DNA of 64,000 bases, taken from Apostichopus japonicus. Lineage: Eukaryota > Echinodermata > Holothuroidea > Aspidochirotida > Stichopodidae. The DNA is taken from assembly GCF_037975245.1 (NCBI RefSeq), contig NC_092573.1, forward strand, positions 20,350,265-20,414,264, written 5' to 3'. Shown piece by piece: positions 1-11,631 of the stretch. The position numbers and the translations under genes are program-made. Numbering within the stretch: the stretch's first letter is position 1; the number at the start of each line of letters is the position of its first letter. Below the pieces are notes generated by a model that worked only from the letters and a program-made list of their open reading frames with translations, made no database searches and was not told where the DNA came from.

Positions 1-419
1 ATTAAATGATTTAGTCAGAATTTTATTACTTTTAAATTATTACTTTTTTTTCACCGCAAAATGCGAGTTGCGTGATTTTTTTTTTTTTTTTGGCTCAGCA
101 TTTGGCATAGAATTTGATGACATTGTTTCTGCTTATTTAATTCAGTTCTTTAACGTTCATTTAATAACTTAATTGTCTAATTTTCCAAACTAGTGATTAA
201 CTGGAGACTACATGATAGACGTCTTGTAATGTACTTCACTATATCCAACTAAGGCCCTGCATGTGTGTGATTTAAAATATCATGCCTAGTTTTTTTTTCC
301 ATCTCTTTTTATTCAAATATCTCTATATATCAGAACATATAAAAAGCAACATTAACGAATGGAATACAATCATTTACTTATAACATTCTCTGTATCGCCG
401 GAGCTTACGTTCATCGTTT

Positions 420-1527
420 TACTTCAGAATTGAATATTCATGTTCTAATAGAGAAATAAAGTCACCCAAAAACCAAAACGTTAAAACATCTGGCAGTTTT
501 TCGTATTGTTTACAAGTGAAAATAAAATATTTTGCATGTAGCCAAAAACAAGTTTCATCGGATGTCTTATGTCTTCGATGTAACCGAATTTGACGTTCTC
601 TATACGGTGATTTTACTAATATCTTTCAAACAAATTCTGGAAGCGATATACCAAAACGTTTGGACAAATGGGCACAAACAAAATAGATGTTCAAGAGTCT
701 TATCATCATGCATGTTGACAAAAGGTACAAAGAGGATAATTTCTTCGACCAATCCTGAACAAGAACGTATTCGTGCTAATAATTCTATGAATGAAGCGAA
801 ACTGAAAAAAATGTAATTTTACGTCTCTCAAAGCAGCATAAGGAAGACTAAAAATAGCATTTAATTTATATTCATAAAGGTCTAAACTCTGCCATTTAGA
901 AATTGACCTCGGTTGTGAAGCTATCTGAAAAATGAAATATTGATAAGTAATTTTTGTTACACGAGGATAGCTAGTAAATATGACTAGACGAGAGAGATAT
1001 TCACATTCATTAGTATCCGTTTCATTCATATTAGTTTTCCAAGAATTTGGAATGGCCAATATCAAGCCAAAATAGAAAGTGAATGGGAAACTTTCCGTAA
1101 TATCGAACTTTCTTTTGAAAGAAATATAATCTAGTAAACAATTCCCATTTCCGTCAGAGAAATCACGTATGAAATATGTATTTTTCTCCAATAGTATCTG
1201 TTCGAGAAAACAATATATCGATTTATCCTTATAAACGAGGTTAATGAGTATATACTCATTTGAGAAGTTACTTTCTGGAGGACGGAAATTATTATCTGAC
1301 CACGAACTACACACCTGAAAATTAAAAGTGTTCGCAATTTCAATATCATGTTTAGAAAAATTACACTTTAGTAGAAAACCTCCACCACATTTGCTGAGTG
1401 CCTTGTCTAATAAAATTGTCCATGCCCCTGTCCATGCCCCTGTCCATGCCCCTGTCCATGCCCCTGGAATGTCATCGTGGTGCATAATTTTCTCTGAAGT
1501 ATTGATTACAGTCTTGTTCTCCAACAC
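420..1527 (-). pseudogene. Non-LTR retrotransposon ORF2 C-terminal remnant (L1-like)
   Basis: An open frame of 273 codons (706-1527) ends with the type of sequence seen near the C-terminus of LINE ORF2 proteins: a run like FRFIHRIISTNTFLFRIG followed by PLCTFC. After a stop and one frameshift near 706-715 the homology continues as HDDKTLEHLF..CPFVQTFW, the usual Cys/His tail of these proteins. It ends in another frame around 420 after a WLHAKYFIFTC-like stretch. Reverse-transcriptase and endonuclease parts are not visible, so this is a 5'-truncated, broken copy. A 12-bp unit repeated four times (about 1419-1466, coding GAWT) sits inside the open frame near its start and is not part of normal ORF2. 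The family clade is inferred; L1/Tx1-like is the best guess. Confidence 0.65.
1419..1466. repeat. 12-bp minisatellite, 4 copies
   Basis: Four tandem copies of the 12-base unit CATGCCCCTGTC lie in the LINE remnant. They keep its frame open because 12 is a multiple of 3. Confidence 0.85.
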
Positions 1528-1760
1528 AAGTTCATTAATCGTATATTCACCGTTTTATTTCTCTTTTCTAGATTCAGAAAGTAATTTGTATTCTTTCCTC
1601 CTCCTTCAGCGGACCACTGAGCCCTAGACCGTAAATGATAATACCCTTTAACTTATATATCATACAAGTATAACTGAGCGCAGCCCGAGCCTCAATTAAT
1701 TGATTCTTATATAAATCGTATGGACATACCGCGTTGAGCTGTTCTAATGAAGAGATTTGT

Positions 1761-2336
1761 TTAAAGGATTGTTTCAGTTGTCATACATGTTTATGCGATA
1801 TGAAAGAGGACAATAAAAGAAACACAATGGTGAAAAAAATGTTCAAATATCTTTTGCGGTTAAAAAGATATTCAAGTGTAAAGTTTTATCAGATTGTGTA
1901 GAAACTGCTGAAATCTGACTAGCTGTGATGTCACATCCTCACATTCCTGAAAGTTTTTGTTTTTTTATCTAAATATTTTGTGAGATTTCATGGCTTTCAA
2001 CCAAAACATATGTCAGGAGATCTCATATTTGTCAAAGGAAGTATTTGAGATTAAACATCTGAAGAATTTTTGATTATATTATTTTCAAATGTGTTAAAAA
2101 ATGTAAATAATTTTTAAAGAAATATATTCACACATGTTAAGGAAGTGAGGATGTGACATCACACCCTCACAGTTAGTCTTTCTACACCAGTCATTTTCAA
2201 AGAAATGTTGATATCTTCAAAGTGTCATATCTCCTTAACAGAGCATGCTATCATGGTAGTTTCTTCACTATCTTTTTGTCTTTTTGTTCTCTTTCATACA
2301 AAATAGACATGTCAAACACCTGAACCAATCCTTTAA
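1761..2336. mobile_element. Palindromic MITE with very long inverted arms, TTAA ends
   Basis: The segment begins TTAAAGGATTG and ends CAATCCTTTAA. The inverted similarity runs inward for most of the length: the left arm contains GTGATGTCACATCCTCAC (about 1925-1942) and the right arm its inverse (about 2145-2162). The arms are imperfect, so this is an old foldback-type non-autonomous element of about 576 bp. The TTAA at both ends would fit a TTAA-target family such as piggyBac, but the usual piggyBac CCC-type terminus is not seen, so the superfamily is left open. No coding capacity. Confidence 0.7.
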
Positions 2337-3220
2337 TAAGATTACGTTCTTCGTATTTCCGTTGCAGTGCAAAAGATTTTGAGTAAGCGATAGATGCCGA
2401 TCTAATATTAACTTTGCAAACCTCCCAAAGAGTACCTGGATTATCTCCTTGGTAACTAGCTATTGATCTGGAGATATAGTATCAGTTTCAAGATCAATAT
2501 AAAAAGTGGATCATCCAAGAGAGATGTATTCAATTTCCACATACCTTTCCCTCTACTAATTCCGATAGTACGTAATCTAAGACTTACACTGGAGTGATCG
2601 GAACCGAACAAAGACGAAATATCAAGTTTTAAGCTGCTGTCTTAAAATAAATGATGTCTTTGTTGAGAATTGGTAAAAAGAAAAATCGGTAACTGCCTCA
2701 GTATGGCTGATCATTTTATATGTTCGAATAGCCGCCTATTCTCCCGTTTCGGTCGGTGCACTGATAAAGAATATCAAGCTGCGTAACTGAAAAATATTTC
2801 CACATAACTACTATAGCCTACTGCTAGCTTATTAAAAACATATAGCAACCGTGTCCGTTGCCCATGTAGACAGCTCTGACGTGACCAGGGAGGGGGGGGG
2901 TGGCTAGAGCATGACACCCTATGACCCGTGGTCAATTCGCGATGGGGGGGGCGGACCTCGGAGGCACGGAATAAATATACTAAGAGAGGCCCTATGACAT
3001 AATTGTCCCGAGGCCTAATCTGTATGGCTCTCGACGATGAGATAGGCCTACACTTTCCTAATTCATGACATCTTCGTTCCTACAGCTATTTACTTCGTTT
3101 TGAGAAACAAGTGTAGATGCTTCAGTAGGCAGACTTTGAGGAATGTGTACACATTGGATGTGTAAACAGAACAAGAAAAACATAAGTAGTTTGCCATTTT
3201 ATTACAAAAGACCACCACAC
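2337..3220. other. Intergenic, no gene seen
   Basis: No frame here looks coding. It holds two short poly-G tracts (about 2883-2891 and 2944-2951) and otherwise unremarkable AT-rich sequence. Confidence 0.5.
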
Positions 3221-3224
3221 ACAC

Positions 3225-3284
<60 letters not shown>

Positions 3285-3356
3285 TTACATAGATAAAACG
3301 CTATTACATTGCAAGAGTCAACTGAATCTTGCAATGACGATTATTTCATTTCGGCG

Positions 3357-3388
<32 letters not shown>
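3225..3388. repeat. Two (TA)n tracts
   Basis: TA dinucleotide runs occupy about 3225-3271 and 3359-3388, separated by about 85 bases of non-repeat sequence. Apparent small ORFs encoding alternating Tyr/Ile here are products of the repeat. Confidence 0.9.
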
Positions 3389-3391
<3 letters not shown>

Positions 3392-3862
3392 TATATATAT
3401 TATTTATATATATATTGATTTCATATTAGGAAAAAGTATATGTATGCTCAACCAGTTACGTGATGGTAGAAGAGTAAATGGGTAGGGAGCGGGCACAAAC
3501 TTCGTTATAAGGGCAGTCGGACATTGGATTTAAGAAAGTAAACCACAAAATCACCTTAAAATTTCCCAAACTAAAATGGACCTCAGTGCATTTTCTACTA
3601 TTAAGTTCACAGTGTTTGAAGGGTTTTCAACAGAACGATACATTTATACCATTTTAATTCTTCAACAAAGATACCATAAAAAGGGACCATTTTTTATTGC
3701 AATCATGAGAACGTGTGGTTTTCATTAACAAAAAGGCGCAATCAAATTCTAGTCGACAAGCGGCACTTTTGAGATGTTCCCCCCCCCCCAAAAAAAAGCT
3801 GCGCCATCGCAGCTGGTGATTAAATAGTTGAATCAATTGAAACGTTTGAGCCATGTTATAAT

Positions 3863-3868
3863 TTTATT
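3863..3868 (-). promoter_or_regulatory. Possible polyadenylation signal of the lengsin-like gene
   Basis: AATAAA on the minus strand about 30 bases downstream of the stop codon. Placement fits a short 3' UTR; cleavage is not shown. Confidence 0.4.
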
Positions 3869-3898
3869 TAGATTATATATAGTCCATTTTTATTTTTA

Positions 3899-5263
3899 TT
3901 AGATATAGTCAAAATAAAGTTGTCTAGCCCAGGCGTATTTGTCTCCTTTAACCTTCTTCAGTTCTGACCGTCTAACACATTCCAGGGCATCCACGAAGTC
4001 TGTCCCCATTGCATTCATCATGACCTCATCATTTTTCAGAACTTTCAAGGCAGATTCTAGATCTCTCGGAAGAGGTGCCGCACCGGCTGGGACATTGCCT
4101 TCATCACTAGCCAATATATCTATGGGTACCGCAGGTGGGAGTCGTAGCTCACGATTAATTCCGTCGAGCCCTGCAGCGATCGTTGCCGCGAGACTTATGT
4201 ATGGATTTCCAGCACTCGATCCGAGTCTATTTTCGAAGTACATACCATCAGATCCACCTTTCTTAATACGTACAGCGCAGGTTCGGTTGTTAATTCCCCA
4301 AGATGCATTGGTCGGCACGAAAATGTCACTAATATTGATTCGTTGAAGACAGTTCAGAGTCGGTGCCTGAAGAAATGAGAGAGCTGGTGCGTGATCCAAT
4401 AGTCCAGCAATCCAATGCTCTCCGATATCAGAAAGGCCATGTGGACGAGATGGGTCACTCAGTTTGGATGTTTTACCGTCTGGCGACCACAGCGAGTGGT
4501 TCAAATGACCCGAAGCTGCTACGGCATCCAGAAAAGGTTTGCTCATAAAACTGCCTATCATACCGTTCTGCATCGACATCTCTTTGACTCCAGTGCGCAG
4601 TGTTGCTGCGGTATCGGCGGCCTTCATACCAAAGGACGGTTCCATGGTTATTTCGAACATACCTTTTCCGTATTCCACCTGGGAACAATTGACATCGACA
4701 CCAGCCTCAAAAAGGTTTAGAGCTATCTTGGAGAGAAATTCTTGGTGTTTTGCGAATTGAAGGGTAGAGTAACCGTTGATATCGGGGTTGATTGGCACCC
4801 TCGTCTTTTCATCTACCAGCCAAAATTCGTATTCGATTGCCGATAATATCGATAGATCTTTCATTGCGAGGTCCTGCAACTGAGCCTGTAAGATATTTCG
4901 AGGATCTACCAGCCTGACATCATCCCCTCCGTCAATAGATGAAGCAGATACGAAGACCCTGGCTGTATCCTTGCTCCAGGGTAGTATAGTGAAAGTGGAC
5001 AAGTCAGGATAAAACACAGTGTCTGCTGTCGTATATTTCTTCCATATCTTACTCTCACACTGCATCTCGAGATACGGATCGCAGGCGAAGAAAGTTATCG
5101 GAAACAGAATTCCAGAAGTTGTTGTTCTTTTGAAATGCCGAGCAGGAATTGTCTTCGATCTTGCAACGGAACACAAGTCCAGAAATTCAAATCTAACATT
5201 TTGAATTCCATTCGTTTCGAGTTTATCCAGCACACTGTCCAATAGCTCCTGATTCGTGGCCAT
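3899..5263 (-). CDS. LGSN-like: Lengsin-like glutamine synthetase homologue (class I GS fold)
   Basis: A single uninterrupted frame encodes 454 aa, the size of a class I glutamine synthetase-type protein. The N-terminal beta-grasp region has RFEFLDLCSVARSKTIP, matching the family V-x-F-x-D..G..R.K..P pattern. Further on are SAIEYEFWLVDE (a metal-site glutamate strand), QVEYGKGMFEITMEP, the ATP/substrate segment MSKPFLDAVAASGHLNHSLW, the WGINNRTCAVRI loop and ENRLGSSAGNPY near the usual catalytic Arg/Glu segment. The start is supported by AAACATGG (A at -3, G at +4). Vertebrate lengsin is a lens protein that has lost GS activity; invertebrate relatives are of uncertain function, so ammonia ligation to glutamate is not asserted. 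The whole CDS is in one exon. A possible polyadenylation signal AATAAA lies on the minus strand at about 3863-3868, some 30 bases past the stop. It could instead be called a GS-domain protein of unknown activity. Confidence 0.85.
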   Translation of the reverse strand: MATNQELLDSVLDKLETNGIQNVRFEFLDLCSVARSKTIPARHFKRTTTSGILFPITFFACDPYLEMQCESKIWKKYTTADTVFYPDLSTFTILPWSKDTARVFVSASSIDGGDDVRLVDPRNILQAQLQDLAMKDLSILSAIEYEFWLVDEKTRVPINPDINGYSTLQFAKHQEFLSKIALNLFEAGVDVNCSQVEYGKGMFEITMEPSFGMKAADTAATLRTGVKEMSMQNGMIGSFMSKPFLDAVAASGHLNHSLWSPDGKTSKLSDPSRPHGLSDIGEHWIAGLLDHAPALSFLQAPTLNCLQRINISDIFVPTNASWGINNRTCAVRIKKGGSDGMYFENRLGSSAGNPYISLAATIAAGLDGINRELRLPPAVPIDILASDEGNVPAGAAPLPRDLESALKVLKNDEVMMNAMGTDFVDALECVRRSELKKVKGDKYAWARQLYFDYI

Positions 5264-5361
5264 GTTTTATTTTATCATCAGATATACCTTTGTACGAAGA
5301 GGAAACAAATGATACTAATGCGTCATGCTTTATGATGCAAGGATATCCAGAATAAGAAGTG

Positions 5362-5972
<611 letters not shown>

Positions 5973-6809
5973 TATGGAAACGTGTACAGTACATAGTACA
6001 TTATCGTATGATACCAAATATACCTAATTGATTTATAAAAGATTGGACTCATGTTTAACATCCTCTAAAATTAAACATAAAAAATCAAATGTTTTTTTGG
6101 ATTGGACTACATGTTTCACATCAAGATATATGTGAAACCCATACTGCACAGCAAGGTTGCCCCAAATTTCTTTGGTACCATCTGATGTAACTCTTAGCAT
6201 TGTCTCAGTTGGTATGAACTTAATAGTGATAGTATGCAAGTACATTATTACCCCAGCACCATCACATTGATTATCTATAGAGAATGGAGGTAACACAGCA
6301 TCAGTCACTGAGTATACTACTCTAGCTGTGCTATAGTATCATGAACTAACCTAAAGCGCCTCACTTCTTTCCATATCATGAACCCCCCCCCCCCCCATAA
6401 AGTCTATGGATGCGGGAATATATGTCACCCAATTATTATTTCATTCATCATTGCTGCCCCAAATGCTGTAAGATGCAGGTTGCAGTATATTCATCACTCA
6501 TACCACAGTGTAAAAGTATATGTCACCATAATTTGCATATTTGTAATTATTGAAATAAATTCTTTTGGTATTTGCAATTTACTCTGAGAACACAACAAAT
6601 AGTACATGCATGACTGCAGTCTTAACAATAGCCGATTCCGATGAAGTTACAAGAAATATTTTAATGCCACCTAAGTGTTGTTTTCATATTGCGTATCCTA
6701 ATGGTCCTTAAGCAAGTAAGAAGGAGGAAATTATTTCATAGTCCTGAATGTCCCACAAACTTGATGACGAAAAGTATCCGGATGCTTAAGTAGTGCTATC
6801 GCCATTCAG

Positions 6810-7170
6810 CAAGGGCGTAGGAACCGGGGGGTTGGGGGCGCCAGTCCCCCAGTGAAAAATATGGGGGGCGGAAGTATCATTCCGCCCCCCGCTTCGCAAG
6901 CCAGAAAACCCCTTTTCATTTCCAAATGAGAAAAAAATCTCATTTGGAGCACCAAATTGCATCTAAGGCCAGGTGAAAATGCAAAATAATTTACAAAATG
7001 GAGTGGGTGTTGAAGTGTGCTATATTGCACCAAATTGCATCTGAGGCCACCTGGAAATGCAAAAAAATTCCAAAGGGGAGGGGGACACCCCCTCCCCTTA
7101 GACCCCTCCCCCAGGCCGGCCATCAGTCTTCAGCCCCCCCCCCACTCAAAAGTACCTTCCTACGCCAATG
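6810..7170 (+). mobile_element. hAT-type MITE, copy A
   Basis: Begins CAAGGGCGTAGGAA and ends TTCCTACGCCAATG, an inverted pair of the CA..GGCG type common in hAT elements. It is flanked by near-identical 8-base direct repeats, CCATTCAG (6802-6809) and CTATTCAG (7171-7178). Length 361 bp, non-coding. The body matches copy B (7346-7711) read on the other strand. The 8-bp target duplication is the hAT hallmark. Confidence 0.8.
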
Positions 7171-7345
7171 CTATTCAGTACGCGGACTCAGATGCTAAAG
7201 TACTCGTAATCGATTTAATGTACTTGGTACTCGATACTTGGTACTCATATTACAACTAGAAACCGCAGAATTGTGTTTTTTTTTTCATCCGTCTCTACAG
7301 TAGCAATATCATACATAATTATGTATCCTTGTGTATACCACGTAC

Positions 7346-7711
7346 CAGTGGCGTAGGAAGGTACTTTTGAGTGGGGGGGGGGGTGGGGGGGGGGGCTGAA
7401 GACTGATGGCCGGCCCGGGGGAGGGGTCTATGGGGAGGGTTCTTTTTGGTATTTCCAGGTGGCCTCAGATGCAATTTGGTGCAATATAGCACACTTCAAC
7501 CCACCCACTCCATATTGTATATAATTTTGCATTTTTACCTGGCCTTAGATGCAATTTGGTGCTCCAAATGAGTTTTTTCTCATTTGGAAATAAAAAAGGG
7601 GTTTTCTGACTTGCGAAGCGGGGGGGGGGGGGCGGAATGATACTTCCGCCCCTCCATATTTTTCACTGGGGGGGGGCTGGCGCCCCCAGCCCCCCGGTTC
7701 CTACGCCCTGG
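7346..7711 (-). mobile_element. hAT-type MITE, copy B (inverted to copy A)
   Basis: Begins CAGTGGCGTAGGAAGG and ends GGTTCCTACGCCCTGG, flanked by a perfect 8-base target duplication CCACGTAC (7338-7345 and 7712-7719). The interior is the reverse complement of copy A apart from small differences, mostly in poly-G length. The two copies lie about 175 bp apart. Confidence 0.85.
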
Positions 7712-8169
7712 CCACGTACGTTACGAAGACTACGTGATTAATGTATGTTGATTAGTAGCATGATGCCCGGTATTATCACTCAGTGGTTCATGAAACCCTG
7801 TCAACATGTCGAGAAGTTGCTAGATGAGTATACACAGGGTTTCTATAATGTCACTTTGTAATTCCAGTATAGGAACTTTCTACAAATATAACAAGATCCG
7901 AACAATGTCATCGCATTCAACTATTTTGTCATTTCCATCAGGCTAAATCAGGAAGCATATGTAAAGCAAAAAGTTATTGTATTTTTAATAAATCATATAA
8001 GTATTAGCTAGAAAAAATACTCTCGCATGGGAACTCGGATTCTAAAAGGCTGCAGTCGGACACTGATGCTCGGTACTCCGAGCCTTAGAGAACTTCAGCA
8101 TCGCCTCCCCCCCCCCCACCCCCACGACCCAACATACTGCAGAAACGGGCCCGTGTCAGGGTTAAGTAC

Positions 8170-8485
8170 CGCACGTTTAAGACGTTTTTTTCTTCAGACA
8201 TATAGGACCTTGCAAATAAAGGAACTTTCAACTGGTCTATACAGCTGGTGAAGAAAATAAACATGTCGGGGGCAACCTTTAAGCAAGAAATACGCCCCAG
8301 AGGAGATCGTCTTAGATCTAGCCTAATTAACGATGACAATAACAAGCCTAATCATTTGTGATAGGCCCCCACATTAGTTAGGCTACGGTAGATAATAATG
8401 AAGCTTAACCAAATACCTATGCTCAGTATAACTAACTATAGCCAAAAAACTTACCTGGTGAAGTAGTTTCTAAAATTCTGCAGTT
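8170..8485 (+). pseudogene. Partial duplicate of the NDUFA13 promoter/first-exon region
   Basis: The sequence matches 11535-11988, around NDUFA13 exon 1. It keeps the 5' leader, an ATG at 8263 and the first codons MSGATFKQE, and resumes in intron 1 (TAGCCTAAT..ACGATGAC, up to AAAATTCTGCAG). About 95 bp present in the parent is missing; that deleted part holds the rest of exon 1 and its splice donor. Read from the ATG, the copy gives a 32-codon frame ending in TGA at 8359-8361. It lies about 3.4 kb upstream of the intact exon on the same strand. Confidence 0.8.
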
Positions 8486-8930
8486 TTAACGGTTCACCAC
8501 TTTTGCCTGCCGAGAGTGAGACCACAGTCTGCCAAGTGATCACAATTAATGTATACCACCAATTTTATAGAAAACCAAACAACAGTATGAAATGGTCCGA
8601 AAAGAAATGAGGGCGGTAGTGAAAAACTTAGCATGCATAGACTCCGAATGTGTGACCTGATGAATGCGCAAATGACATTGCAAGGGTCCTACATGTACCG
8701 CGTAAGATTTGTCACAGGGGATATACTCGTAATGCATAAGGTTAGCATGTAATATATACATTTCTGAGTATCGAATAGGAACATTATTTCAGAATACATA
8801 AATACATGTGTTCCATATACGTCTTTTGCCGTGCAGGCAGTTATTTCCGTTATAGATTTATTTCCACTTTTGTTTTTATTTAAAGCCAACTAACGTTACC
8901 ACTATTAGCATAATGGTACTAACCAAAGCT

Positions 8931-9352
8931 TCAGGTACATGGACTATTGTCTAGGGGGTTACCAAGTTCTGTAGTAAACATTGAATGTTTTTCTAATATT
9001 GACAAACAGTGCAGACCATCCGTTTTAATCCTTTTTGAGAAATGATGGTCTGCCGTCGCTGGCCAAAGGATTTGTACCGTGGGTTTGTAGGTCTCGTAAA
9101 TGAAATGACAGGTTGTTCTGAGAAAACTAATACAAACGGTCAGTGCTTTGAAGTATGTGGATATTCTTCTGAATGATATTTGCCAGCGGTAGGAGACCAG
9201 GTGGAATTCAATAACCGATGGCACCAAGTTTTGGAACTGGTTTGCCGAGTTTTGTAAGTCAATGTTTCATTACGGGGTTTGCTTTTGGACTTTTTCATGG
9301 CCTTATCGATAGAACCCCGAAAATAGTGTATGTTGAGAAGTTGTAGTGACAC
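8931..9352 (-). pseudogene. Decayed reverse-transcriptase-element fragment
   Basis: Two overlapping minus-strand frames (9140-9352 and 8931-9227) read in succession as one degenerate protein: GSIDKAMKKSKSKPRNETLTYK, then VPSVIEFH, then in the first frame FSEQPVISFTRPTNPRY. This order resembles the region after the reverse transcriptase in Penelope-type or related retroelements (..IPFV..FHP.., ..PP..SFRRP.NLRD..). Frameshifts show it is dead. The family assignment is from pattern memory and is uncertain. Confidence 0.4.
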
Positions 9353-10065
9353 TTCTTTTCGGCGAAAATCAAAATCGGCTTCGACTCATGAAGTCGCTTT
9401 GACTTCACTGCCATACCGACACTATTCTCCTATAAAAGTTCCAATCCTGCTACTCCTTGTCCCTTTCGGTGATCATGAATTGAAGTAGAGCTAGTTATTC
9501 TCGAAAGCTCTGCAAAAACCAAACATTAGCTGCTTCACTTCCAATCACTAACTTAATTTAATTTTTGTATCTCACTCGAGATCCCGTCTTTCTCTAAATG
9601 CAGCTTAGTTGTTTAACCCCCCCCCAACCCCAACCCCCCCCCCCCCAACCCCACCCACTGTTATTCCTATAAAGAAAATAGTCAATAAATGGTTCTTAGT
9701 ATTGAATCGAGTTGTTTAAATAATCAAATATATTGCTGTATACCTGTTTAACCACTTATTTATTTCCGAGATATAATTCTTACGATTAGTAATGATATTT
9801 CTCCAGTTGGAGTTTGTAAGCTTGATGATTTACATATTCTCTTTATTTGAAAAAAAATGAACCGTTTTCTGACTACAATTACATTTTGAATTTACTTGAA
9901 CGAAATATAAGCGGAAAAAAAAATAGATGTTTACGGGCTACGCCTTCGGACTAACCGTCTCGATTTTCTACTCGACAACTATGAGGTGACTAAACTTGCA
10001 CGAGAACGGTGCTTAAGGGTGTGTCAACAAAAATACAATTCCATTCGTCGTTCAATTTGTCTCAA
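9353..10065. other. Intergenic, no gene seen
   Basis: AT-rich sequence with a C-rich homopolymer patch at about 9619-9655. Nothing coding is supported. Confidence 0.45.
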
Positions 10066-10068
10066 ACC

Positions 10069-10280
10069 GTTTACGATGGAACGCGAAAAGGGAAAACTTA
10101 TTTCGTTGTCTAAAATAAGTTTGTTGTTGTCCAAACTTAAGTTGTTGCTGCTGTTTTACCACACTGTTGCTCAAACTCACGTTGATGTCTAAATGTATGT
10201 TGTCTAAACTTACGTCGTTGTCTAAACTTACGTTAAACTTAGCAACGAAATAAGTTTTTCCTTTTCGCGTTCCATAGTTT
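10069..10280. mobile_element. Foldback element with about 40-bp inverted arms
   Basis: The left arm (about 10069-10108) has GGAACGCGAAAAGGGAAAAC..TATTTCGTTG and the right arm (about 10236-10275) its inverse, CAACGAAATAAG..TCGCGTTCC. The loop is filled with degenerate tandem copies of a TTGTCTAAACTTACG-like unit. No coding content. The arrangement suits a foldback transposon or a large hairpin locus. Confidence 0.6.
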
Positions 10281-11035
10281 ACCATGACCTATCAGAGAAG
10301 GCAGAACCTTTGAGAGTCTGAGGGCTTTGATACATTTGTTCTTGAAATATGTTCTAAGTTTCGCTTTTCACAAGATGCGCTGATTGTGTGAGTGATTACT
10401 GTAAAGAAATACATTGTTGAAGTCTCAAAGTTGTGAAGAAAAGTTTATTCAATGATACCATAGGGTTCAACAGGTGGTAATTGTATCAAATTGTTTTCTA
10501 GTAACCTAGTGCTCGTCTAGATTGATGTTACTATACTAGTAAGGCATATCACGACTGTGACCATTAACTATTGACTGAAATGTGGGACATCGTTCTATGA
10601 AACATTGAACTCAAATTCAATTTAACTGACTAAGCTTAAATTTGCAAAGACTGGAGCAAGTTGAATTTGGGGAAACTATCATGTCATTAGATAGCAGTAT
10701 GATGCTGCTTTGTGACCTACAAAGAACCCGTGCCTTTGTCGATGGATATTAAAGAACCAGGGAGTTATAGGGGGATTGGTCAGAGGTCGACTGTGCCTAC
10801 GGAAGCTTACAAGAGCCAAATCAGTATTTCATCCTTCTTCCTGGTTCTTCTAAACTGAAAGTGTCATCCATGCGTCATGTTTGCGGTGAATGTTTTTCCC
10901 AATACCAATTAACCCTTTATAAACTCTCTTCTTCAACCAGAGACTTTCAAGACCCGATGAGCCTTTCAGTTTCATTCTAAAATTAATTATAATACCAAGT
11001 TGTAAGGATCGAACCATTTCCGTGATACCGGTACG

Positions 11036-11150
11036 CATTTGACGATGATCACACAATCACATTCTCTCCCTGGGGTTACTGGGGTGTAGAGTGGGTCAGT
11101 CGTTTTGGTTCTTTGGTTCGGTGTGCCCATGTTCTTTTATTTTTAACGAC
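11036..11150 (+). repeat. Dispersed repeat, homologous to the body of the U2-headed repeat at 56419
   Basis: TTGACGATGATCACACA and, further on, CTGGGG..GAG.G.G.TCAG..GTT..GGTT.TTTGGTT..GTGCCCA match 56491-56600 in the same order. This copy has no U2-like head, as expected for a 5'-truncated or diverged family member. Confidence 0.55.
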
Positions 11151-11631
11151 AGCGTTAAGACCGCACAATCAATTAGTTATTAGTGTAAGGTAAATGTTAT
11201 TGTTTCATATAAATTCGGAATAATGGTCCTATTTCTTCGAGATCGGGCTATGGCACTCACTTAGGTCAAATCTCAAAGACGGAATCACACATTTTCCGAA
11301 GTCCAAATTTCTTGCATAATTGTTACACGCAGATATTTTTGTACTTTGCAAGAATTTTTTGTTTGTTTTATTTTTCATTACTATTAATTTTTTAAAGTAA
11401 ACCCCATCTCAGTGTATAACCTCTACGAAAACGTTTTATTCATCCATCAGGATAATACATATCCGGTATTATGGAGGCCGAATGACCAACCATAGGAGTA
11501 AACGAACAACGCTATCGCCATATTCGAACCTCTCGGCTTCCGTACATTTGTCTAGAATTTTTTTCAGAAGTAGGATCTAGCAAATAAAGAAAATCTCAAA
11601 CTGGTCCATACAGCTAGGGAAGAAAATAAAA

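Noticed and set aside
3939-4760. Plus-strand ORFs antisense to the lengsin-like gene
   Set aside because: Shadow frames of the 454-codon minus-strand gene.
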